This document shows positions 44,713-52,012 of a DNA stretch of 64,000 bases, piece after piece. The stretch is taken from contig NZ_JAFMZP010000005.1 of assembly GCF_024436435.1 (NCBI RefSeq), forward strand, positions 62,001-126,000, in the 5' to 3' direction. The DNA comes from Desertivirga xinjiangensis (GTDB taxonomy: Bacteria; Bacteroidota; Bacteroidia; Sphingobacteriales; Sphingobacteriaceae). The notes under the pieces are model-generated. The model was not told where the DNA came from, searched no databases, and saw only the letters and a program-made list of their open reading frames with translations. Numbering within the stretch: position 1 is the stretch's first letter; each line of letters starts with the position of its first letter. Position numbers and translations under genes: made by a program.

Positions 44713-45459
44713 ATGAAAGAAGGATTATTCTATTCAGGTGCAAGTGGATTGGTATTGCCGGTTCCAAATAAACTGGCATACCCTAAAGAATTCCAGGACA
44801 AAAGCAGGCTATGCTTCTATTCTTCGATTTTTAATAGCATCGAAGTTAACAGCTCTTTCTATAAGATCCCGCAGGCCAAAACCATGCAGCGGTGGGCGAA
44901 TGAAACTACAGAAAACTTCAGGTTCACATTCAAACTCTTTCAGGATATAAGTCACGCAAAAGAGCTACAATATAAACCAGATCACATACAAAGATTTATT
45001 GATATAATTAATGAAGTAGGTGAGAAGAAGGGCTGCCTGCTTGTGCAGTTCCCTCCAAAATTCGCTTCAGATAATATCCGGGAACTGGAAAAATTATTTA
45101 ATGAACTTATTTCTGCTAATAACGGATCATGGAATATAGCTGTTGAGTTTAGGAATAAATCATGGTATAACGATCACACCTACGACTTATTAAACCTATA
45201 CAACATTGGAATTGTAATCCATGACATGCCTTCATCGGCTACGCCGTTAATGGAACAGTCAACTGACTTTGTTTATTTAAGGTTTCATGGCCCCCAGGGT
45301 GGTTATAGGGGAAGTTACCAGGATGATTTCCTATCAGAATATTCATATTACATTAGAGATTGGATGGAGGAAGGAAAGACTGTATACGTTTACTTTAATA
45401 ACACCATGGGAGACGCCATGAATAACCTTGTCACATTGAACGACTACGTATTGGCCTGA
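44713..45459 (+). CDS. DUF72 domain protein
   Basis: A 248-residue cytosolic protein of the DUF72 (YecE-like) family, a TIM-barrel-like fold. Signature segments are FYSGASGLVLPVPNKLAYP, FNSIEVNSSFYKIPQAKTMQ RW, FTFKLFQDISHAKEL, GCLLVQFPPKFASDN, NIAVEFRNKSWYND, and the C-terminal YLRFHGPQGGYRGSYQDDFL. The biochemical function of the family is unknown; a nuclease-like fold has been noted. It stands alone, convergent with the NTF2-like gene. Confidence 0.9.
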   Translation: MKEGLFYSGASGLVLPVPNKLAYPKEFQDKSRLCFYSSIFNSIEVNSSFYKIPQAKTMQRWANETTENFRFTFKLFQDISHAKELQYKPDHIQRFIDIINEVGEKKGCLLVQFPPKFASDNIRELEKLFNELISANNGSWNIAVEFRNKSWYNDHTYDLLNLYNIGIVIHDMPSSATPLMEQSTDFVYLRFHGPQGGYRGSYQDDFLSEYSYYIRDWMEEGKTVYVYFNNTMGDAMNNLVTLNDYVLA

Positions 45460-45513
45460 GGTGACAGGAGAATAATATTAAATACAAACGCTTAACAGTT
45501 TTTACTTGCCCGT

Positions 45514-45858
45514 TTACATCTCAATGACAAAAGCTTTTAACTCACACATCTTACCGTCCAGAAAGCGCCAGACGTCGCAGTAGGAGTAGTCAACCATTGT
45601 TCCATTTTGATCTTTCAAACTGATTTTTCCGAGTGCGGTAACAAAGTCATCTTCGGCGATTAATTTCTCAACTATAAACTTTGGTGGCTCCGAGTAGGCA
45701 GTAGCCATATATTCACGGATTGCTTGTTTGCCTCGCAGGGTCTGTTCGCCTACAAAAGTCCATTCTACATCGTCGGTACAGAAAGACAGAAAGCTCTCAT
45801 TATCGCCAGCGCTCACAGCTGCATTTGCTTTTTCAAGGATTGCCTTATTGTTGATCAT
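45514..45858 (-). CDS. NTF2-like / SnoaL-like protein
   Basis: A 114-residue single-domain cone-shaped alpha+beta barrel protein. Typical SnoaL segments are KANAAVSAGDNESFLSFCTD DVEWTFVGEQTLRGKQAIRE and DFVTALGKISLKDQNGTMVD YSYCDVWRF. The family includes isomerases, dehydratases and ligand-binding proteins; no specific catalytic set is visible. The 53-residue gene lies 62 bases upstream on the same strand and could be co-transcribed. Confidence 0.85.
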   Translation of the reverse strand: MINNKAILEKANAAVSAGDNESFLSFCTDDVEWTFVGEQTLRGKQAIREYMATAYSEPPKFIVEKLIAEDDFVTALGKISLKDQNGTMVDYSYCDVWRFLDGKMCELKAFVIEM

Positions 45859-45920
45859 CTCTTTAATTGATAAAATTTCTATTAAGATCGTTTAAGGCAG
45901 CACCACTGCCGGACAAGATC

Positions 45921-46082
45921 TTAAGCAGCAAGTTGCTTGTCAGGGCCTTCATTACTAGCCTTTATTTTGGTAAGCTCAGTTTGTAAGATGTCTAAAAGCT
46001 GCTTATCAAAAGCTTCTGTCAAAGTTTTGGATGAGTCGCTTAAGGTTACGGTATTTGTAATGGAGTAGTTGTTAATTTTCAT
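45921..46082 (-). CDS. 53-residue hypothetical protein with LAA end
   Basis: ATG at 46082 opens a 53-codon gene (MKINNYSITNTVTLSDSSKT ... ASNEGPDKQLAA). It has a Ser/Thr/Asn-rich strand-like start and one amphipathic helix (AFDKQLLDILQTELTKIKA). The C-terminal LAA resembles the end of the ssrA tag, a ClpXP degron, which would make it short-lived; that is inference. No family recognised. It is upstream of the NTF2-like gene on the same strand and divergent from the response regulator. Confidence 0.5.
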   Translation of the reverse strand: MKINNYSITNTVTLSDSSKTLTEAFDKQLLDILQTELTKIKASNEGPDKQLAA

Positions 46083-46237
46083 ATTGTCTATCTATACATT
46101 CACATAAGGCAAAATCGTGCCAGATGCGAGATAATACTATCCCTCACAATGTTTTTGTGAATTCGTACTGAAATCTATACATTTTTTTCCAAACCATTAT
46201 CAACCATTAATGTTAAAAGCTAAATATTTAAATAACA

Positions 46238-46630
46238 ATGAGCAAACGAATTTTAGCGATTGATGATGATCCGGATGTGTTGGAGATGTATTCGTTGATT
46301 TTGACAATGGAAGGGTATGATGTAAAAACGCTGCTTTCGCCGGATAATCTGTCGGGTGCGATCTTCGATTTTGTTCCTGATCTGATCCTGCTGGATATTC
46401 AACTGGGTTACTATAACGGTTTAGAAATCTGTAGCAAACTTAAATCTAATCCCCTGACGACCCATATTCCTGTTTTTATAATTTCAGCTCATGAAAGCAT
46501 TCATAAAGCAAAAACTGACTTTAATGCAGATGACTATATTTTGAAACCATTCGACATGGCACACCTTCTTGAAAAAATAGATGACCGAGTTTCCGGGAAG
46601 GTCGTTTCATTCAGGAGAGCTTCAGCATAA
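46238..46630 (+). CDS. Receiver-only response regulator
   Basis: A 130-residue single-domain CheY-like protein. The acidic pocket is Asp10-Asp11 (IDDDPD), the phosphoacceptor is Asp53 (LLDIQLG), the switch residue Ser83 (ISAHES) and the conserved Lys103 (LKPFD). It has no output domain, so it should act by phosphorelay or protein interaction. No histidine kinase lies next to it in the window. The start ATG is the first codon of the receiver fold. Confidence 0.92.
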   Translation: MSKRILAIDDDPDVLEMYSLILTMEGYDVKTLLSPDNLSGAIFDFVPDLILLDIQLGYYNGLEICSKLKSNPLTTHIPVFIISAHESIHKAKTDFNADDYILKPFDMAHLLEKIDDRVSGKVVSFRRASA

Positions 46631-46963
46631 AAGAAAGCTCTCTTGAATCTTGTCTATTTTTTCCGTCAGCACCTGCGCAAACATCTACTCCCAATAACAT
46701 TCCCTATTGTTAGATAGTATCTTACAATATCATGTAAATATCCTATAAAGTTCACTTTCCCTGTCTCAGTAGTTTTGTTATACAACGAAACCAAACTTAA
46801 ATAAACATAATCCTTCAACACCATGAAATCCAGGGAAGAGCTCGTAAACCAGACTCTGACTTAAAGGTTGAGAAGGCCGAACAATTTGCAGGGCATTAAA
46901 CTCATTGAGGGTTTGTTGTGCTCAATAATTTAACTAACAATTAAACCATTTCCTAACTAACTA
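46631..46963. other. Intergenic region before the Gfo/Idh cluster
   Basis: This 333-base stretch likely holds the promoter and leader of the cluster at 46964. TAGTTTTG at 46770-46777 matches the -7 consensus, giving a leader of about 180 bases. The leader contains a short frame at 46823-46864 (MKSREELVNQTLT) and, one base out of frame, LKVEKAEQFAGH ending at TAA, which may be a decayed small gene. I see nothing else. Confidence 0.4.
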
Positions 46964-48073
46964 ATGAATGAATTTACATTAGATCTGAATCTAACGGCGA
47001 AAATGCCTCTGCGAAAGGATTGGCGAATCGGTACGATCGGTGCCGGAGCAATTATACGTGGCTGCCATCAGGTGGCTTACCGGAATGCAGGCTTCAACTC
47101 TTATGGAATAGCCTCTCAAAACAGGTCCCGGGCAGTGGAAGTTGCAACAGAGTTTAATATCCCCAACGTCTATGAATCCTGGCAGCAATTAATAAAGGAT
47201 AAAGAAATAGAGATCCTTGACATTGCCGTTCCTCCTGATGTTCAATTAGAAATAGTACGGGAAGCAGTTAAAGAAAACGATCACATTAAGGGAATACTCT
47301 GCCAGAAGCCTTTGGCTATGAATTTGGAAGAAGCCAACGAGATTGTGCTTTTATGCGAGCAGGCTGGAATAAAACTCGCAGTTAACAGCAACATGCGGTA
47401 CGACCAATCCATACGTGCTTTGAAAACCCTGCTTGATCATAATTATTTCGGCGAAATAGTTTTGGCAACTATTGATATGCGGGCAATTCCGCATTGGCAG
47501 GAATTTCTCACAAAATACAACCGTCTCGAGATGTTAAATATGGGCATCCATCATATTGATACATTCCGGTATTTGTTTGGAGATCCTGAAAAAGTAACGG
47601 CGATAACACGGCCTGACCCAAGAACCAAGTTCCCCCACCTTGATGGTATTACCCAATACACTTTTCAATATGCCGACGGACTGATGGCAACGAGTCTGGA
47701 CGATGTTTGGGCCTGGCAGGGTGATGGATGCCAGAAGGATATGTATATCAGATGGCGTGTAGAGGGAGTGGAAGGAATGGCAATGGGTGAGATCGGCTGG
47801 CCTAAATTCCCTGAAAAAGGTTTAAGTACCATAAAATTTACGACCAGAAAATTCCCGGATCAATGGATCGAACCGAGCTGGGACACCGTTTGGTTCCCTG
47901 ATGCTTTTGAAGGAACAATGGCTTCACTACTCTGCGCAGTGGAAAATGATACCCTGCCTGAAATAAACGGTCGTGACAACTTGCATACCATGGCGACCAT
48001 TGATGCGCTTTACTTATCCATCAAAGAAGAGAGAACCGTCAAACTAACCGAAACACTTAAAACCCTTAAATAA
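46964..48073 (+). CDS. Gfo/Idh/MocA family oxidoreductase
   Basis: A 369-residue NAD(P)-dependent dehydrogenase. The Rossmann motif is IGTIGAGAIIRGCHQVAYRN. The usual EKP motif appears as CQKPLAM, with Gln for Glu. The C-terminal alpha/beta domain holds NMGIHHIDTFRYLFGDPE, with the histidine pair typical of the active site. Such enzymes oxidise a hydroxyl of a sugar, inositol or glycoside. It begins a cluster with two TIM-barrel isomerases and a PhyH dioxygenase; the next gene starts eight bases downstream. No signal peptide, so it is cytosolic. Confidence 0.88.
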   Translation: MNEFTLDLNLTAKMPLRKDWRIGTIGAGAIIRGCHQVAYRNAGFNSYGIASQNRSRAVEVATEFNIPNVYESWQQLIKDKEIEILDIAVPPDVQLEIVREAVKENDHIKGILCQKPLAMNLEEANEIVLLCEQAGIKLAVNSNMRYDQSIRALKTLLDHNYFGEIVLATIDMRAIPHWQEFLTKYNRLEMLNMGIHHIDTFRYLFGDPEKVTAITRPDPRTKFPHLDGITQYTFQYADGLMATSLDDVWAWQGDGCQKDMYIRWRVEGVEGMAMGEIGWPKFPEKGLSTIKFTTRKFPDQWIEPSWDTVWFPDAFEGTMASLLCAVENDTLPEINGRDNLHTMATIDALYLSIKEERTVKLTETLKTLK

Positions 48074-48081
48074 TAAGCCGA

Positions 48082-48999
48082 ATGATATCAGTAGGAATTT
48101 TCAATGGATATTATCCATACACTTTAGAAGAAACGATCAGCAAAGTAAAAAAAGATGGATTTAATTGTATTCAGCTTGATCTGAGTTTTAAGGACTTCGA
48201 CCTGAACGACCCGCATACTTTACCAGAAACGCTTACCGTTGAAAAAGCCCGTACTATACGTAATGCTTTTCGTGATGCCAACATTGAAATAGTCGCAATT
48301 TCGGGTTATACAAATCTCATTTCTCCCGATCCGGAAAAGAAACGCAAGAATATAGAGTATGTAAAAACGCTGTTGAAGTTCGCACGCGAGTTTGGCACTC
48401 CTTACGTAATTAGCGAAACCGGAACGTACGAACCAAGCAGTGATTGGGTTTTCCATGAGAGAAATGCCACGGAGGAAGCTTTCCAGGAAATTAAGCAGGT
48501 GCTTGAAGAACTTGCTGAATACGCTTATAAGCATGATGCTGTATTCCTCGTTGAAAATTACGTAAACAATGTTATAGGCAGTGTCGATCAGTTACTACGA
48601 TTGTTCAGAGAGGTTGACCACCCGGGTTTAGGACTGTTGATGGATCCAACCAATTACTTCAACGGCGTCAATATAAAGAATGTGGATGCAGAACTTTACC
48701 GGATCTTCAACGCCCTCCAGGATAAAATAAAGATTGCCCATGCAAAGGATATTAAACAGGCAGAAAGCAGTGAAGAAAAACACGCGGCAATCGACGCTGT
48801 AGAATCGCATACCTTCCGTGGAGCTGGAGATGTAGAACTTCCGGCGGCAGGCTTAGGAGTGCTGAACTATGAGTTGTATCTTAAATTGCTATCTAAGAAG
48901 CACCCCAATATTCCGCTTATCATTGAGCATTTAGACGAGGAGGATATTCCTCGTGCGAAACGATTTGTGGACGACACATTAAAGGCAATCGGCGCCTGA
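48082..48999 (+). CDS. Sugar phosphate isomerase/epimerase, TIM barrel
   Basis: A 305-residue cytosolic protein of the xylose-isomerase-like TIM-barrel (AP endonuclease 2) superfamily. Metal-ligand positions are visible as Glu in VISETGTYEPS, Glu in VFLVENYVNN, Asp in LLMDPTNYFN, His in KIAHAKDI and Glu in LIIEHLDEED. Family members are ketose epimerases, inosose dehydratases or 3-keto-glycoside hydrolases. Next to a Gfo/Idh dehydrogenase it probably processes the keto product of that enzyme. It follows the dehydrogenase by eight bases. Confidence 0.87.
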   Translation: MISVGIFNGYYPYTLEETISKVKKDGFNCIQLDLSFKDFDLNDPHTLPETLTVEKARTIRNAFRDANIEIVAISGYTNLISPDPEKKRKNIEYVKTLLKFAREFGTPYVISETGTYEPSSDWVFHERNATEEAFQEIKQVLEELAEYAYKHDAVFLVENYVNNVIGSVDQLLRLFREVDHPGLGLLMDPTNYFNGVNIKNVDAELYRIFNALQDKIKIAHAKDIKQAESSEEKHAAIDAVESHTFRGAGDVELPAAGLGVLNYELYLKLLSKKHPNIPLIIEHLDEEDIPRAKRFVDDTLKAIGA

Positions 49000-49060
49000 T
49001 CTGTAAAGTCTTATTTCCAAACTCTTATCTCTATAAATATTTACTTAGAAAACTCATACT

Positions 49061-49891
49061 ATGAACAACCTGAAATTAAGCGCTGAACAGAAAGCGGCGT
49101 ACGACAAAGATGGATATCTTATTATCAAGAACTTCTTAACAGAAGAGGAAGTAAGTCACCTTTATGGCATTGCCACTGGCGACGACGTACTAAAAAACAA
49201 AGCATTTGACTTTAATGATCAATCCGGAAAACGGACCAAACTGACGCTTTGGTTTACACCGGGCGATGACGCCTATGGCCTGTTAACACGCAGTGAGGCT
49301 TTGGTTCAGTCCGTACAGGAATTACTGGGCGAAGGAGAGGTCTGTCATTTTCACTCCAAACTGATGCAAAAAGAGCCGCAGGTAGGCGGGGCATGGGAAT
49401 GGCACCAGGATTACGGGTACTGGTATAAGAACGGTTTCTTGTTTCCGGATGCCATGATCAGCGTGATGCTTGCCCTTACCGAAGCTACGGTAAAGAATGG
49501 ATGCCTGCAGGTGTTGAAAGGTTCTCATAAGATCGGACGATTGGAACATAATTTCGCAGGTGAACAACAGGGTGCCGATATGGATTTTGTCAATGAGGCT
49601 CTTGGTCGCTTTGAGCGTGTATATGTCGAGCTTGAACCAGGCGATCTGTTGTTTTTCCATAGCAATACCTTGCATATGTCTGAAGCCAATACTTCTGATA
49701 AGCCCCGCTGGTCTATGATATCGGCTTACAATCTCAGCTATAATAAACCATTCCGGGAAAAGAACTTGTCTTGTATCACGCCGTTACAGACTGTGCCCAA
49801 TGACTCGGTTATATCTCCCAACGCAAAAGGTTTATCTTCAGACAGAGATTTCCTTCAAAAAGAAGATGAGATTACGCTGAAGGTGAAGTAA
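49061..49891 (+). CDS. Phytanoyl-CoA dioxygenase (PhyH) family protein
   Basis: A 276-residue Fe(II)/2-oxoglutarate dioxygenase fold. The iron triad is His115-x-Asp117 (WEWHQDYGYW) and His205 (SNTLHMSEAN). Arg216 (SDKPRW) is the 2-oxoglutarate carboxylate ligand. It should hydroxylate an organic substrate with O2. It lies between two TIM-barrel isomerases, 61 bases after the first and 25 before the second, so it is probably an oxidative step on the same substrate, for example demethylation or ring hydroxylation. The specific reaction is inferred. Confidence 0.9.
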   Translation: MNNLKLSAEQKAAYDKDGYLIIKNFLTEEEVSHLYGIATGDDVLKNKAFDFNDQSGKRTKLTLWFTPGDDAYGLLTRSEALVQSVQELLGEGEVCHFHSKLMQKEPQVGGAWEWHQDYGYWYKNGFLFPDAMISVMLALTEATVKNGCLQVLKGSHKIGRLEHNFAGEQQGADMDFVNEALGRFERVYVELEPGDLLFFHSNTLHMSEANTSDKPRWSMISAYNLSYNKPFREKNLSCITPLQTVPNDSVISPNAKGLSSDRDFLQKEDEITLKVK

Positions 49892-49916
49892 TTGATTTTG
49901 AGATTGACAAAGATAC

Positions 49917-50744
49917 ATGAGATTTAAATTCTTTTGCCCCAGATGGGGAAGCGAGGATATTAGCTGGGATCTGTTTTGCCAAAAAGTACGGGATGAAGGT
50001 TATGATGGAGTGGAGTACGGTATTCCAAATGACGTAGCCATCGGGGAACTCGATGGAGCCTGGAACACCTTCCAAAAATATGATCTGGAAGTTATCCCTC
50101 AACATTATGGAACTTATGATGCAGACTTCTCCAGGCACTTTGATAACTACGCAGCCTGGCTTGAGATGGTGCGTCCTTATCAGGCACTAAAGATTGACTC
50201 CCAAACCGGGAAAGATTATTTTTCTTTTGAGCAGAATAAGAAATTGATAGAGCATGCTGCTCATCATTCCCGCCTATCCGGCGTGGAGGTATTTCATGAA
50301 ACGCACCGTAACAAGTTTACTTTTGCTGCCCACATTACTTTTGACTACCTCAGCCGGATTGCTGATCTGCGCATTACCCTCGATGCATCACACTGGGTAA
50401 ATGTGGCGGAATCTTTTTTAGGTGATCAGCAGGACGCGATGGACCTGGCGATTGCGCGTACGGAGCATATTCATGCCCGCGTTGGCTATCCTGAAGGGCC
50501 TCAGGTTCCTGATCCGGCAGCGCCTGAATGGAATGAGGCCTTGCAGCATCATTTGAACTGGTGGGATAAAGTAATTGAACGTAAGCGCGCGGAGCCCGAT
50601 GCCTTAGTAACCATCACACCAGAGTTCGGACCTTATCCGTATATGGTACACTTACCTTACTCACAAAATCCTATTTCCGATCAGTGGGCAAATAATGTTT
50701 ACATGATGAACTTGCTGAAAGAGCGGTACAGGGAATTTTATTAA
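49917..50744 (+). CDS. Sugar phosphate isomerase/epimerase, TIM barrel
   Basis: A 275-residue xylose-isomerase-like TIM barrel, distinct from the one at 48082. It starts MRFKFFCPRWGSEDISWDLF and has barrel-end motifs VEYGIPND, KIDSQTGKDYFSFEQ, VEVFHETHRNKFTFA, ITLDASHWVNVAE, HIHARVGYPEGPQVPDP and ITPEFGPYPYM, providing Glu, Asp, His and Glu metal ligands. The HARVGYPEGPQV motif occurs in a subgroup I recall beside PhyH and Gfo/Idh genes in Bacteroidota. It is the last enzyme of the cluster. The AraC-type regulator follows after 161 bases. Confidence 0.87.
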   Translation: MRFKFFCPRWGSEDISWDLFCQKVRDEGYDGVEYGIPNDVAIGELDGAWNTFQKYDLEVIPQHYGTYDADFSRHFDNYAAWLEMVRPYQALKIDSQTGKDYFSFEQNKKLIEHAAHHSRLSGVEVFHETHRNKFTFAAHITFDYLSRIADLRITLDASHWVNVAESFLGDQQDAMDLAIARTEHIHARVGYPEGPQVPDPAAPEWNEALQHHLNWWDKVIERKRAEPDALVTITPEFGPYPYMVHLPYSQNPISDQWANNVYMMNLLKERYREFY

Positions 50745-50905
50745 AATGATTTTGGATGGGAGTTTTCTGCCACCTCACAAATGCTTAAACTTTTTAATTG
50801 TTCAAAATAGTACAGATCTCACTAACTTCAATATAAATACTAATTTTACAATGCTCAAATGCTAATATTACACCGGTTTTATCCTCAATTTAGAGAACTT
50901 AAAAA

Positions 50906-51934
50906 ATGAAAGAAGAAGCAGCTGTTAAATGGACAATGTCTTATCCCGAAAAATTCATTTCCATTGCAGACACTCTTCCCTTTGTGAGCCATGATCGGGA
51001 GAACCATAAACTCCGGGCAGATTCAACTGAGCTGTTGACCGGCTTCCAGTATGAAAAAGTGGATGATGGCTGCTACTTGTTCGTCGTGGATATGAAAGCC
51101 TTAAAGGATACCAAGATCATCCTCATGGGCGACAGGGATATCGAATATTACTGCTTATCGTACCAATTAATAAAAGGCTCAGTAAACAAGACACCAAATA
51201 GCAGTGATCCGCTGCAATCTAAAACCATGTCGCTACCGCGGATCTGTAGCTTCTACAACAATGAGTTTGATTACGACACGGCATTTGATAAAGATTCAGA
51301 AGTTAAAGCGTTTATATTCTGCTTTACCAGGGATTGGTTAAGCAGGGGTGTGGACCTTAGTGCGGTAGACAAGGAAGCTTCGTTTATGAAGGTGATCTCC
51401 AAGGAAATAGCTGGTATGGCCTATTTCAGCGATAGCTTTTATAAAGACACTTATGATGAGCTTAATAAATTCTTAAATACCGCAAAAAGATCTCCCGTAT
51501 ATAACCTGATCGTACGTAAGCTTTCATTTACCCTCATTGCAGATTTCTTTACCATCGTTGCCGACCCTGATTCAGTTTTGAATATGCCGGGCGCATCTGA
51601 AGACTTTGACGGTATTGAGGAAGTTAAAAAGTATATCGATCTGCATTTTAGAAAAGGGTTCCCCGGCTTGCAGAAGCTCGCAGAAGTTGGCAATATGACG
51701 GTCGCAACGCTTCGTCGCCAATTCTTGCGCCAAATGGGCCGCTCTGCATTCGACTATTTCCGCGAGGTGCAAATGCGCTTTGCCTTCGACCAGCTACAGG
51801 GCGGCATGCAGGTAAAACAAGTGGCCCTGATGCTTGGATTTGCCAGCCAGGCGAACTTTAGCAGAACATTCAAAACCGTATACCGGGTACCGCCCACAGA
51901 TATTAAAGCTTTAAACAGCGACGTCTTATCATGA
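50906..51934 (+). CDS. AraC family transcriptional regulator
   Basis: A 342-residue regulator. The N-terminal 240 residues are a ligand-binding domain without a clear cupin motif. The C-terminal 100 residues are the double helix-turn-helix: GLQKLAEVGNMTVATLRRQF then KQVALMLGFASQANFSRTFK, ending TVYRVPPTDIK. It resembles the PchR-like AraC proteins of Bacteroidota. It is transcribed in the same direction as the preceding sugar-type catabolic cluster and likely regulates it, or the surface protein gene that starts 78 bases later. Confidence 0.88.
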   Translation: MKEEAAVKWTMSYPEKFISIADTLPFVSHDRENHKLRADSTELLTGFQYEKVDDGCYLFVVDMKALKDTKIILMGDRDIEYYCLSYQLIKGSVNKTPNSSDPLQSKTMSLPRICSFYNNEFDYDTAFDKDSEVKAFIFCFTRDWLSRGVDLSAVDKEASFMKVISKEIAGMAYFSDSFYKDTYDELNKFLNTAKRSPVYNLIVRKLSFTLIADFFTIVADPDSVLNMPGASEDFDGIEEVKKYIDLHFRKGFPGLQKLAEVGNMTVATLRRQFLRQMGRSAFDYFREVQMRFAFDQLQGGMQVKQVALMLGFASQANFSRTFKTVYRVPPTDIKALNSDVLS

Positions 51935-52012
51935 GCATAAATGAATGCTTTTTGGACATATATGAGTAGCCAGGGGAAATAGTTTTGCAACATACTTAAT
52001 AATGTTGCTCCT

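Noticed and set aside
46108-46122. Sigma-54-like TGGCAC...TGCC on the minus strand upstream of the 53-residue gene
   Set aside because: The spacing between GG and GC is nine bases, not the required ten.
46144-46160. TCACAA/TTGTGA inverted repeat upstream of the response regulator
   Set aside because: The arms are in the opposite order to a CRP site and the stem is too short to call a functional site.
46823-46864. 13-codon frame in the leader of the Gfo/Idh cluster, considered as a leader peptide
   Set aside because: No run of regulatory codons and no terminator/antiterminator pair is visible after it.
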